A DNA stretch of 64,000 bases from Planctomycetaceae bacterium (GTDB lineage Bacteria; Planctomycetota; Planctomycetia; Pirellulales; Pirellulaceae): contig JACKHM010000001.1 of the NCBI GenBank assembly GCA_020638995.1, positions 3,534,001 through 3,598,000 of the forward strand, in the 5' to 3' direction. The position numbers and the translations under genes are program-made. Of this stretch, positions 36,090-44,874 are shown piece after piece. Positions within the stretch are counted from its first letter, which is position 1, and each line of letters begins with the position of its first letter. The notes under the pieces are model-generated. The model searched no databases, was not told where the DNA came from, and saw only the letters and a program-made list of their open reading frames with translations.

Positions 36090-36325
36090 GACTCTCAAAA
36101 CTCATGCAAATTGCGGTTCAATCGCAAGTTCGCGCCCTCAACACCCAGTCGTCAATGCAAAAATGTTCTGTTACGATAGGCCAGCATGGCGCAGCGAAAT
36201 GTGTGGGTGAATTTGCAGGCATTTGGATGGTGACGGCGATTGTCGCAAGTCCGAATATCCGCCAATTTTGCCATGCATAAGTGCTTCCCCAAAAACCACC
36301 AGCAATCCACCCCTAAGGCTGATAC

Positions 36326-38473
36326 ATGTCTCTAGATCCTTATCAACCGTGCCCCTGCGGCAGCGGCAACAAGATCAAATTCTGTTGTTCCAAAGACATT
36401 CAAACGGAACTTGATAAAGTCATCCGGGCCGTGCAGGGGGAGCAGCGCGCATCCGCATTGGAGCACGTACACAAACTGATCGCCGATAAAGGTGCGCGAA
36501 ACGCACTGCTGGCCATCAAGGCGGACGTGGAGTTGGCACTGGGAAGATTCGACGAGGCAGATTCGACGATTGACGAATTCTTGGCCGCTTCGCCCGATAA
36601 TCCCGTCGCTTTGTCGCTATCGGCGATTCATGCCTGTAGCCAAAACGATATGGAAAGTGCAATCGAGGATCTACAGCAAGCGATGGAGCATCTGCAAGGC
36701 ATGCTTCCTCCGTCCGTCTACAGCGCGATCGGTGTTGTCGCCCAAACCTTGTTGCAGGCGGGCGATGTACTAGCCGCACGCGGGCACCTCCTGATGCAAG
36801 CCGGATTGGCCGGTGATCAGGACGAGAATCCGGTTCGGCTCCTGATGCGAATCAACATGTTGCGAGAGGTGCCGCTTCTGTTGAAGCAAGACTATATGTA
36901 CGCCGAGTGCCCCGAAGGCGTCGAATGGGCAGAGGAGTTCGAGAAGGCCAAAAAACTGGCGTTGCGGGGTGCTTGGATCGCCGCCTGCGAACTGCTGGAT
37001 GGGTTAGAAGAAAGATATCCTGGCCAGCCCGCGATCCTTCGCAATATCGGCATCTTGAGCGGCTGGGTCGGCCAGCGAGACGAAGCAGTTGTCGCTTGGA
37101 AAAAGTACGCGAGTCTCCCGGAAGTTCCGCTGGATGATGCCGTCGAAGCATCCGCGCTCGCACAACTTCTCGATCCTGAAGCCGAAGCCGATGAGATCGA
37201 TTCCATGATGGTCGTCTACGAAGTTTCAGATACCGAAAAGCTGATGGAAATATGTCTTTCCGATAAGCGTATTTCCAACATGCCGGTCGATTTGTCGGAG
37301 CTGAGTGCCGAAGGCGAGCCGCCTCCAAAAGCGGCCTTCTGGCTACTGGACCGGCCGATTCCGGAGAGTGGTGTCGAGCTGACTCGTGACGCAATTCCGA
37401 TTGTGCTAGGCGAAATCTATGTCTTTGGAAAACGCACCGATCGCAGTGCGCGAATCGAATTCAGCGTTCTGAGGGACGAGTCGTTTGAGGGCACGAAATC
37501 CGCTCTCACTGCGATACTCGGCGAGTTTTTGAACGAGTCGCCAACTGAGGAGGTAGTTAGTCAAGTGCCACTTGCCCTGGCGGCACTTACCTGGCGGTGG
37601 CGTCTGCCAGACGACACGCCGTCCACCAAGCGGCGTGAACTCGTCGCGGAGCAGCGCGCTGAGGTAATGCTGAACCGCTGGCCTGAGCTACGGCTCAACT
37701 CGCTCGACGGAAAAACGCCTCGTGAAGCGGCAGGCGATCCCAAATTGAAGGTGGCCACATTAGCAGCCATCTTGTTGCTGGAACTCGGCAGCGAACAGAA
37801 CGGAAGCGAGTTCGATTTCAATGAACTTCGCAAGTCGCTGAATCTTCCGACCCGGGACACGATTGACCCGACCGGAATCGATGCGTTGAGAATCTCGATT
37901 GTCAAGATTCCGTTACTCGACGTGGCAAAGCTGTCGGACGAAGACCTGTTGATGCTTTATCGACGAGTGGTACTGAAGCACGCTTCCGAAGCGATCCGCC
38001 ATCTTTCCAAGGAAGTGCTTCACCGTAGCAGCTTGAAGGAGAAGGTTGACAAGAACGAAACCTATGACCTTCTGATCAGAACGGCGGTTAATGCGGACGA
38101 TGCATTAGCCTATGTTGCTGATGCCAAGAAGAACGCCTCCGACGCGGGTGAATCCCCGGCTCGTTGGTTGTTGGCGGAACTGTCCATTCGGTTGTCGCGC
38201 GCGGATACTGCCGAATGCCAGACGCTTGTGCAAACAATTCAGTCGCGGTACATGCAAGAGCCAGGTGTGGCCCAGGGGCTATACGAGATCTTGGTCAGCT
38301 ACGGCATTATCTCACCCGAAGGAAGACCAGCAGGACCGCGGCCAGTTGGCACGCCGCCGACTGCGTCTACAGCCGCCAGCACTGAAGCCGCTTCGCCGTT
38401 GTGGACACCAGACGCGCCGGTTGCCGCCAGTGGAAGCGAGAAGTCGAAACTCTGGATTCCAGGAATGGACTAA
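36326..38473 (+). CDS. SEC-C zinc-motif protein with TPR-like helical repeats
   Basis: The 715-residue protein starts with a SEC-C motif: C9-P-C11-G-S-G-N-K-x-K-x-C20-C21, the zinc-binding module also found at the SecA C-terminus. After it come helical repeats of the TPR kind (about 35-310: LALGRFDEADSTIDEFLAASPDNPVAL and similar), then a long, mostly helical region without a recognised domain, and a Pro/Ala/Thr-rich tail. There is no signal peptide, so it should be cytoplasmic. SEC-C modules in bacteria may contact SecB or ribosomes, so a link to protein export or quality control is plausible but not shown. It stands alone, with its own upstream gap and a shared terminator hairpin downstream. 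Confidence 0.75.
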   Translation: MSLDPYQPCPCGSGNKIKFCCSKDIQTELDKVIRAVQGEQRASALEHVHKLIADKGARNALLAIKADVELALGRFDEADSTIDEFLAASPDNPVALSLSAIHACSQNDMESAIEDLQQAMEHLQGMLPPSVYSAIGVVAQTLLQAGDVLAARGHLLMQAGLAGDQDENPVRLLMRINMLREVPLLLKQDYMYAECPEGVEWAEEFEKAKKLALRGAWIAACELLDGLEERYPGQPAILRNIGILSGWVGQRDEAVVAWKKYASLPEVPLDDAVEASALAQLLDPEAEADEIDSMMVVYEVSDTEKLMEICLSDKRISNMPVDLSELSAEGEPPPKAAFWLLDRPIPESGVELTRDAIPIVLGEIYVFGKRTDRSARIEFSVLRDESFEGTKSALTAILGEFLNESPTEEVVSQVPLALAALTWRWRLPDDTPSTKRRELVAEQRAEVMLNRWPELRLNSLDGKTPREAAGDPKLKVATLAAILLLELGSEQNGSEFDFNELRKSLNLPTRDTIDPTGIDALRISIVKIPLLDVAKLSDEDLLMLYRRVVLKHASEAIRHLSKEVLHRSSLKEKVDKNETYDLLIRTAVNADDALAYVADAKKNASDAGESPARWLLAELSIRLSRADTAECQTLVQTIQSRYMQEPGVAQGLYEILVSYGIISPEGRPAGPRPVGTPPTASTAASTEAASPLWTPDAPVAASGSEKSKLWIPGMD

Positions 38474-38552
38474 ACGCTGACAGTCATCGGCTCGCATTCC
38501 GGTGATGGTCTTAGCAGGCTCACTTTCCGCGCGAGAATCAGTGGTTGTTCTA

Positions 38553-38572
38553 ACTTCACGAATACGTGAAGT
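38553..38572. terminator. Bidirectional hairpin between convergent genes
   Basis: ACTTCACG (38553-38560) and CGTGAAGT (38565-38572) are perfect inverted repeats around AATA, placed in the 111-base gap between the convergent SEC-C gene and SDR gene. The T-run is weak on both sides, so termination is inferred from position and stem. Confidence 0.5.
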
Positions 38573-38584
38573 GGCGGATAGAGT

Positions 38585-39451
38585 CTACTTCATTCCCATC
38601 GCCCGACGCATGAAGCCGTCGCGAGTTCGGTCCGGCAGATGGCGCGCCGCCCAAAATGCAAGATGTGTCCGGATGCCAACGGGATAACGTGTCTTCGGCC
38701 ATCGAGCCGTCAACGCGTGCCGAACCGCACGAACAACGCGTTCGACGGGCATCCCCGACTTGTCCATCTTGGCTGACGCCTCCGACATCGAGGTCAAGTC
38801 TTGTTCGTAGAGATTGCGAACGGCGGCAGGAAGGTGAGATCCCATTTGCGACGCGGTGTCCAACAACTTACCCCAGATCGGCGTTGCGACACTGTCCGGC
38901 TCGACTATGGACACGTCGATGCTCCAACGACGAAGTTCCATTCGCAGCACATCCGTGATCGATTCGAGGGCGAACTTTGAGGACGAGTAAGCGCCCAAAT
39001 ACGGTGGAGCCGCCTTGCCGCTGATCGATCCCATGTTGACGATTCGCCCACGGGCGGCACGAATCCAGGGCAGCATGGCTTGCGTCACAGCCACCGCACC
39101 AAATACGTTCACTTCGTACTGGCGCCGCAGATCCGTCAGAGGCACACACTCCAGCGGTCCAGGGACGAGGATGCCCGCATTATTGACCAGACCGAACAAA
39201 CCGGCCTCGCCGACTGCGGATTCAACCGTCGCTGCCGCTGACGAGATCGATTCGGCAAGCGTCACGTCAAGAGGAATGGGTGTCAATCGCTCTGATGAGT
39301 CGCGTCGAAGTGCTTCCCCGTCTGAGTCCTTGCGCACACCAGCGAACACGCGAAATCCGAGCCGATCGAGATCTCGAGCGCATGCGGCACCGATGCCAGT
39401 CGACGCTCCAGTGATCAGCACAGACCGATTGGCGGTGGCAGAGTGACTCAT
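38585..39451 (-). CDS. Short-chain dehydrogenase/reductase (SDR)
   Basis: A 288-residue classical SDR with cofactor motif ITGASTGIGAAC, LVNNAGIL, catalytic serine in NMGSISGK and YSSSK. The C-terminal part (about 190-288) carries a basic, helical extension (VRHALTARWPKTRYPVG and LPDRTRDGFMRRAMGMK), like the retinol/17-beta-hydroxysteroid dehydrogenase-like branch that acts on lipid substrates at membranes. It follows the sulfotransferase gene by 28 bases and closes a three-gene operon with 3-hydroxyacyl-CoA dehydrogenase. An acyl or other lipid carbonyl is a likely substrate. Confidence 0.9.
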   Translation of the reverse strand: MSHSATANRSVLITGASTGIGAACARDLDRLGFRVFAGVRKDSDGEALRRDSSERLTPIPLDVTLAESISSAAATVESAVGEAGLFGLVNNAGILVPGPLECVPLTDLRRQYEVNVFGAVAVTQAMLPWIRAARGRIVNMGSISGKAAPPYLGAYSSSKFALESITDVLRMELRRWSIDVSIVEPDSVATPIWGKLLDTASQMGSHLPAAVRNLYEQDLTSMSEASAKMDKSGMPVERVVRAVRHALTARWPKTRYPVGIRTHLAFWAARHLPDRTRDGFMRRAMGMK

Positions 39452-39479
39452 CCCAAGAAGCTCCTTCCGAAGAAACGAA

Positions 39480-40637
39480 TCAAGGCTGCGCTGCTACTTC
39501 CGTGGAATAGCCGTACTTTTCGATATAGCCCGCGCATCGAGTTGCGATCTGTTGATGCAAGTCGGGAGGTAGATTGTGCCGGTTGGGGACGTAGTCGGAC
39601 AACCCTGCAACAAACTTTTCAAGCTCCGGCTGCACCTCGTCGAATCCACCGAGGTCGAGAGCGTCGTAAATGCGATTCATTTGCTCCAACGGTGCCTGCA
39701 CCAAGTCCTCGTATCGAAGCACACAAAGTCGTTCAGGCGAGATTTGTTCTCTATCTTCTTCAAACACTCGATGCAGTCGCTCAAAATTCTGGAAGACTTG
39801 TTCTTCCAAGTCGAGATGCTTGGGAACTTGGAGGCCGTGATACCGATGCAGCCGCTTCCACGTTTTCATCATCGACGGAAAGACAACAAACGGATCTCGC
39901 ACCAAATAGACAAAGCGAGCATTCGGAAACATCTCTAATAAGACAGGAACGCGAAAGGTGTGCGTGGGCGACTTCAAAACAATCCGCTTGCCGGGGTTCT
40001 TTACTTGCAGCGCACGAAGGAACCAATCGAATGTCGCTTTCCAACTCTCACGATCCTCTTCCGAAACATCGCGCAGATCAAGGTACTCTAGATCGTGTGG
40101 AGGATGGTTGGGGAAAGCCCAGGTCAGATACGGCGAATGGGCTCCGAGCGCTGCCAGTGCGAGTTCGTCTTCTTGTGGGCTGTCGAGTCCAAGACGCACA
40201 TTATCCATCGGTCGCTTGCGGGGCATCAACATCCAGAGCCACCAGCTAGTCAACGCTTCGGAGTACAGGAAGTGACTCGGCGAGAGGCATTGGTACGTTG
40301 TGGGAAAGGCGTGTCGCTTGTCGAGTACCATTAACTCATGCAGCCAAGTGGTGCCTGTTCTCCAGTGACCGAGGATAAATATTGGGTCGTCCGCAAGTTG
40401 ACAGTCGGCGATCTTGCGACCAAAGAACAACCGTTGTTGCCACGCGAGCCCAGAATTAACGAAGGAAAGGCCCGTGTTTATCAACGCCATTGCGATCCGC
40501 GTTGGCGAGACGCGGAAACGGTTGCGAGCTAATAAACGGAACCAAGGCTTGACTTGCATGCCGTTCCATACGCGCGGCTCCCAAGGCATATCGCGCGCGC
40601 CACCGTCCGCCTTCTGCTTCTGTTTCTTTTCGGTCAT
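39480..40637 (-). CDS. Sulfotransferase family protein
   Basis: A 385-residue protein of the PAPS-dependent sulfotransferase family (Sulfotransfer_3 type). The 5'-phosphosulfate loop GHWRTGTTWLHELM spans 90-103. The 3'-phosphate binding region fits FVYLVRDPFVVFPSMMKTW, and RIVLKSPTHTFRVPVL lies between them. The N-terminus has a hydrophobic stretch (MALINTGLSFVNSGLA) that could anchor it to a membrane. It overlaps the upstream dehydrogenase by ATGA (40634-40637), so the two are co-translated, and the SDR follows by 28 bases. The operon suggests sulfation of a lipid, sterol-like or other hydrophobic alcohol, but the acceptor is not identifiable. Confidence 0.88.
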   Translation of the reverse strand: MTEKKQKQKADGGARDMPWEPRVWNGMQVKPWFRLLARNRFRVSPTRIAMALINTGLSFVNSGLAWQQRLFFGRKIADCQLADDPIFILGHWRTGTTWLHELMVLDKRHAFPTTYQCLSPSHFLYSEALTSWWLWMLMPRKRPMDNVRLGLDSPQEDELALAALGAHSPYLTWAFPNHPPHDLEYLDLRDVSEEDRESWKATFDWFLRALQVKNPGKRIVLKSPTHTFRVPVLLEMFPNARFVYLVRDPFVVFPSMMKTWKRLHRYHGLQVPKHLDLEEQVFQNFERLHRVFEEDREQISPERLCVLRYEDLVQAPLEQMNRIYDALDLGGFDEVQPELEKFVAGLSDYVPNRHNLPPDLHQQIATRCAGYIEKYGYSTEVAAQP

Positions 40638-42025
40638 GACGTATTCCTAACGGCGAAGGTCGAATCCGCGTTTGGCGATTCGGTGCCGTCGTTGCATGGA
40701 TCGTAGAACTGGCGGCGATGATTGGAAGCATTCAGCAACGATTGGGTGGGAGCAAGATGTGGACCAAGATATTGGAGAGACTCGAGTGCCTCTACAATCC
40801 GTGCAGCTCCCACTTCATCCGCCCAATACAGCGGTCCACCACGCAATGGGGCAAATCCAATCCCACACATGACAGATAAGTCCAGCTGATGTGCACTATC
40901 TGTGCGGCCGATCTCCAGCAACTTCGTGGCTTCAATCACCATAGGAAGTATTACAGCAAGTTCGATTTCAGCTGGAGACAGATCGAGGCGGGATGTAATC
41001 TCCGAGTCGAACAGTTGAAGCGCTAGAGGATTTACCTCGCCAACTTTTTCACTGCCGTTGGTGGTTTGATGAATAAAGAAACCGCGCCCAGCTTTGCAGC
41101 CCAGCTGCCGGGCCTTGATCAACCGAACGACTGCCGGCGACTTGACGACCAGCGTATCGGAGTCAGCTGAAAGTGAGAACCCACAGTGCACCGCTACATC
41201 GAGACCGACTTCATCGTACAAGCGAATTGGCCCCATCAGCATTCCAAAGTGTTTTGCTGCCGAGTCGATCGACTTGATGTCAATACCTTGCATCAGAAGC
41301 CGAATTCCAGCGCTCATGTACGCCATCAGGATGCGATTGACCACAAAGCCACGACCGTCCGCTACGACGATTGGCAATCGACCAATCCTTTCCGAGAACT
41401 TAACCAGACGCGACGTTACAACCTCGCTGGTTTTGCTGCTCGGTATGACTTCCACCATCTTTTGCTCGCCGATGGGCGGAAAGTAATGTAGCCCGCAGAA
41501 TCGATGAGGGTGACGAAGGTGGGCCGCCAATTCGGCAATCGGCAAGGTCGATGTGTTGGAGACGATGATGGTGTCGTCGTCGCAGAGTTTTTCGAGGCCG
41601 ATGTAAAAGTTGCGTTTGGTGGTCACATTTTCAACAATCGATTCAACGACAAGGTCGCAGGCGGCAACATCCTCTAACCGTGAGGTTACCGTTACCAAGT
41701 CAGCCAGCCTTTCGTCGATATCCGGGATCGGTTCAACTGATTCCGAATGGATTCGTCTGCGAATGCCCTGTTTAATGGTGGTCAGTGCTTCAGGATTCTG
41801 GTCTGTGATCACAATGGGAACATCGTGCCGGATGGCCGACGCTCCGACGATGCTCCCCATCACTCCGGCTCCGACGATACCAACACGGTCCAAGGGCTGC
41901 GAACTCTCGATGTCGTATCGGAGATTATTACGTTGGTGGTTCGCGCGGATAAGAGCCGTTAAATGCGCTGACGCCGCTGACTCGCTCATTGGCTTGCCCG
42001 GCACCAATGTCTCGGAAATCGTCAT
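40634..42025 (-). CDS. 3-hydroxyacyl-CoA dehydrogenase
   Basis: A 463-residue single-function dehydrogenase. The NAD site is GIVGAGVMGS (near 49-58); catalytic residues are seen in SNTSTLPIAEL (Ser), LHYFPPIGEQKMVEVI (His and Glu) and GFVVNRILMAYM (Asn). The usual HFFNP box reads HYFPP. A second C-terminal domain (LDLSVMCGIGFAPLRGGPLYWADEVGA) completes the standard layout without the enoyl-CoA hydratase part seen in the FadB-like gene at 53219-55357. It oxidises the 3-hydroxyl group of an acyl-CoA. It heads the operon with the sulfotransferase and SDR, so it may belong to a dedicated lipid pathway, not bulk beta-oxidation. ATG 42025 gives the longest frame; an internal ATG 36 bases in is also possible. 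Confidence 0.9.
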   Translation of the reverse strand: MTISETLVPGKPMSESAASAHLTALIRANHQRNNLRYDIESSQPLDRVGIVGAGVMGSIVGASAIRHDVPIVITDQNPEALTTIKQGIRRRIHSESVEPIPDIDERLADLVTVTSRLEDVAACDLVVESIVENVTTKRNFYIGLEKLCDDDTIIVSNTSTLPIAELAAHLRHPHRFCGLHYFPPIGEQKMVEVIPSSKTSEVVTSRLVKFSERIGRLPIVVADGRGFVVNRILMAYMSAGIRLLMQGIDIKSIDSAAKHFGMLMGPIRLYDEVGLDVAVHCGFSLSADSDTLVVKSPAVVRLIKARQLGCKAGRGFFIHQTTNGSEKVGEVNPLALQLFDSEITSRLDLSPAEIELAVILPMVIEATKLLEIGRTDSAHQLDLSVMCGIGFAPLRGGPLYWADEVGAARIVEALESLQYLGPHLAPTQSLLNASNHRRQFYDPCNDGTESPNADSTFAVRNTS

Positions 42026-42170
42026 TTCTCACCTAACAACATCGTGACTATCTAACAGCGACTTCTCAATAATACCCATACCGATGCCCACAAACTACCG
42101 TGTGCTAATCGATACGATAGCGACAATCGGCACGACCCGGATCTTCCCCCGGCAAGTCGTCAAGTCAAAA

Positions 42171-44861
42171 TCATTGTTTTTGAAAACGAATCCAGTTCAC
42201 ACACGTGTTGCTGCCTGATTGTTGCGGACCCAAGTTCATCGTCAACCGACCGTCGCGGACTTCAACTCGCACGGTTCGTTCGACGTATCGACCCGCCGCC
42301 GTCGCTTCATGTTCGACCGCAACTTGACCTTCAAATGCTACATAATGTCCGGTCTGTTCGTGGCCGGAGTCGCCACAGCATATCGTTACCAGATAGGTGC
42401 CATTCGCCACTGCGCACTCCCAGCGAGCGGCGTCGCGCGTGAAGAGGAACGTATCGCGGTAGGACTCAGGATAGACATTTCTTCGGCGATGGTTCCCGCT
42501 CAAATCTCGATCCCAACCGCGCACATTGCCGCTCGGGAAGGGCAAGCCAAAGTCACTTTCAAAGCCACCCGTGGCTGGAGCGCCTTTTCCTGTGAAATCA
42601 ATGTACCGGACTCCCTCTTCGTCGCTGGGAAGTTGTTCGGGAATTCCGTCCTGCTCCGGCGAGGGTGCAGCGACGCTCCAAACGATCGGCTCAGCGGCCG
42701 TAAACAAACTCGGGTCATCACGGTCGGCTATCCCATCTGCGTCTGCATCATCAGCGTTCAAGCGTTCGAAGGGAACGTCGGGCACATCCTTGATGTCGTT
42801 CCACAGCCAACGACAGAACTCACCTCGTGTCATAGGTTGTGTTGGGATCAATCCCGTCGGATGTGTTGCCTTCGTGCTCAGGCTCAATTCGAGGACGGCT
42901 TCTTGCCACTCGCTCGTCGCCGATTGATCTGGCTTGAAGTCCACATCGCGTGTGTCCAACGGTAAACCGCCTCTAGCAGCGATTCGATTTACGGCAACAA
43001 ACGCGTCGTGGTCGGCAGGCAAATCGCGAAATGGCCAGATCAGCAGGGGGATCGCGCCGGATGATTCATGACAAAGTGCGTCGCGAACACGTTCCAGTTT
43101 CGATCGATCGTAGGGAATCACACGAGGGTGGACGTCGTGTTGCAAAGCGATTGCGGCTGTCGCACCTGCGGCTTGACCAATCGCAATGCATTGGTCGTGC
43201 AGACGGATCGCTGCGCACACAATACTGCTATAACCGAGATTCTTTTGAGCGCCGATCAGCCCATCCATCTTTTCCGGGATCAAACTGCGCATCGGGAACA
43301 CGGATCGATCACTCACATGATGTGTGTGACGACCGGGTTTCTCGTAATCGATCCAAGGTCCGCTGTTTCCTTCCTCGCGCAGATAGGCTCGTCCCGTGCG
43401 ATGAAAGTCATAATGGAACTGCCAAGCCAATAGCCCATCGGGGTACATCACCTGTGCAAAGCGTTCACGCGCGGCTTGTTTGGAGTTGCCATCCGTGTTA
43501 CGACCGTCTTGCTCACGCATCATGTACATTGCTTTCAGGCGTAGCGCCTCGCGAATGTATGGTTTTGGCGGCAAGTGATCTGGTGTGCCAAATTCGTCGC
43601 TGAGATGAAAATGTCGAAAGCTGTTCGTTTTGTCCGCAGCTCGATCGTGTACAAAGTTCTGAAGGTGATACAGCACACTCAATGATTGGCGTTTAGCGTC
43701 GTCAAAGACAATCTGCCGCTGAGTCCGGGTCATCAACACGATGTTCTTCTCCGAGGCGCCGGGTTCGGTCGCATCGAGCGCATCGGCGACGTGTTGAGGT
43801 AGTCGTTCCAATGGGTAATCTTGCCCGTTCATGTAGTTAAGCAAGATACTCGTCTTGCCATCAATGCTCTCAAAACCATCCACGATGCGACGAACCGTGT
43901 AGACGCTCAACTGTCGCGGTGAGGCCTGCCCTGCATCAGGCCAATGAAGGATGCTCCCCTGACTCGCCTCGCGGTCCCAATGAAGGTCTTTCATCGCGTT
44001 ACGGCTGATGTGGCTGACGCGAACAAAGCGTCGATCGTCATGGAATGCAGGCATGTCGATGGGCGTCTCATCTTTCGACTCAACTACGATCATCGCCCAA
44101 GTAATGGGATTCATTTCATTTGGTGGATTCTGGGTTAGATCTTCTGGGGCGCTCGGTTCACCGTAGCGGCCACGCGGGTCCGGTCCACACTCGAATGCCG
44201 CTCCCGAGACTTGGATTGCATCGCCCCAATCCGAAGCGTCAATTGTCAAGCGTGCGTTTACGTGCAAATCAACCTTCTCGTCATTCAGTGGTGCGAACCA
44301 GAGGCCCGTCAACCGAGAATGGTCTTTTTTTCGATCGACATCGGCGCGGATCGCGTAACGATTCGTGATGAAATTGACTTGCCCCGAATCGAGATAAGGT
44401 TGCAGCATCTGACGAAAGATCGCTTCCGCCTCGAATGGTCGAAATGTCGACGGCCCGTGAAAAGGCTTACCCGGCATCGGCGAACCGTATTTCTCCGTGT
44501 TGAATGCTTCGACCCGATCCATCAACTCCTTGAAAAGTCCGCTGCGATGGAATGATCGCTTCATCGGATGCCAGTCGACTCCCCAACCTACACTACCAAC
44601 TCCTTTGTTCTCGTCGACACACGCTAGAGCCTGCTCCGTAAACTGGCCGCCCAACCACTCGCCGTCGTGGACCACCGTTATCGAAGGGACTCCCAGCCGT
44701 GCGGCCTGAATGGCGGCCGCCCAACCTGATTCCGTTCCGCCGACGATCAGCAAGTCCGTCTGCAATTCACGGACTTCCCCTAAGATCGGCGGCGTAAGAA
44801 GTAAGCAGGCGAGCCACCAAAGACATAACGAGGGACGAAGACGAACTTGCATAGGATTCAC
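42171..44861 (-). CDS. Secreted FAD-dependent oxidoreductase with C-terminal carbohydrate-binding-like domain
   Basis: An 896-residue exported protein. A signal peptide (LCLWWLACLLLTPPILG) precedes the dinucleotide-binding motif LLIVGGTESGWAAAIQAARLG at about 37-57, typical of the FAD_oxidored family. DASDWGDAI and IGQAAGATAAIALQ follow as further FAD-contact segments. Residues beyond about 650 include an EF-hand-like DADADGIADRDDPS and a C-terminal beta domain (WECAVANGTYLVTICCGDSG, GRLTMNLGPQ) resembling malectin/carbohydrate-binding modules. Planctomycetes encode many such enzymes, usually with sulfatases or glycosidases. Here it follows a sulfatase by 13 bases, so oxidation of a sulfated sugar is a reasonable guess. 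ATG 44861 or 44852 could start it. Confidence 0.87.
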   Translation of the reverse strand: MNPMQVRLRPSLCLWWLACLLLTPPILGEVRELQTDLLIVGGTESGWAAAIQAARLGVPSITVVHDGEWLGGQFTEQALACVDENKGVGSVGWGVDWHPMKRSFHRSGLFKELMDRVEAFNTEKYGSPMPGKPFHGPSTFRPFEAEAIFRQMLQPYLDSGQVNFITNRYAIRADVDRKKDHSRLTGLWFAPLNDEKVDLHVNARLTIDASDWGDAIQVSGAAFECGPDPRGRYGEPSAPEDLTQNPPNEMNPITWAMIVVESKDETPIDMPAFHDDRRFVRVSHISRNAMKDLHWDREASQGSILHWPDAGQASPRQLSVYTVRRIVDGFESIDGKTSILLNYMNGQDYPLERLPQHVADALDATEPGASEKNIVLMTRTQRQIVFDDAKRQSLSVLYHLQNFVHDRAADKTNSFRHFHLSDEFGTPDHLPPKPYIREALRLKAMYMMREQDGRNTDGNSKQAARERFAQVMYPDGLLAWQFHYDFHRTGRAYLREEGNSGPWIDYEKPGRHTHHVSDRSVFPMRSLIPEKMDGLIGAQKNLGYSSIVCAAIRLHDQCIAIGQAAGATAAIALQHDVHPRVIPYDRSKLERVRDALCHESSGAIPLLIWPFRDLPADHDAFVAVNRIAARGGLPLDTRDVDFKPDQSATSEWQEAVLELSLSTKATHPTGLIPTQPMTRGEFCRWLWNDIKDVPDVPFERLNADDADADGIADRDDPSLFTAAEPIVWSVAAPSPEQDGIPEQLPSDEEGVRYIDFTGKGAPATGGFESDFGLPFPSGNVRGWDRDLSGNHRRRNVYPESYRDTFLFTRDAARWECAVANGTYLVTICCGDSGHEQTGHYVAFEGQVAVEHEATAAGRYVERTVRVEVRDGRLTMNLGPQQSGSNTCVNWIRFQKQ

Positions 44862-44874
44862 CGCGGTAGAATAT

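Larger units (their letters stand above)
35929..36325. other. Intergenic region with two hairpins
   Basis: No credible gene is present; a short plus-strand open frame (36050-36280) shows no family features. Two inverted repeats (35978-35996 and 36063-36089) are described separately. The promoter for the SEC-C protein should be in the right half. Confidence 0.5.

Noticed and set aside
36050..36280. Short plus-strand open frame in the tal/SEC-C gap
   Set aside because: No recognisable features and a hairpin covers its first codons.
39443..40249. Plus-strand 268-codon open frame opposite the sulfotransferase
   Set aside because: Antisense to a gene with clear PAPS motifs; composition is Arg/Ser-rich as expected for a shadow.
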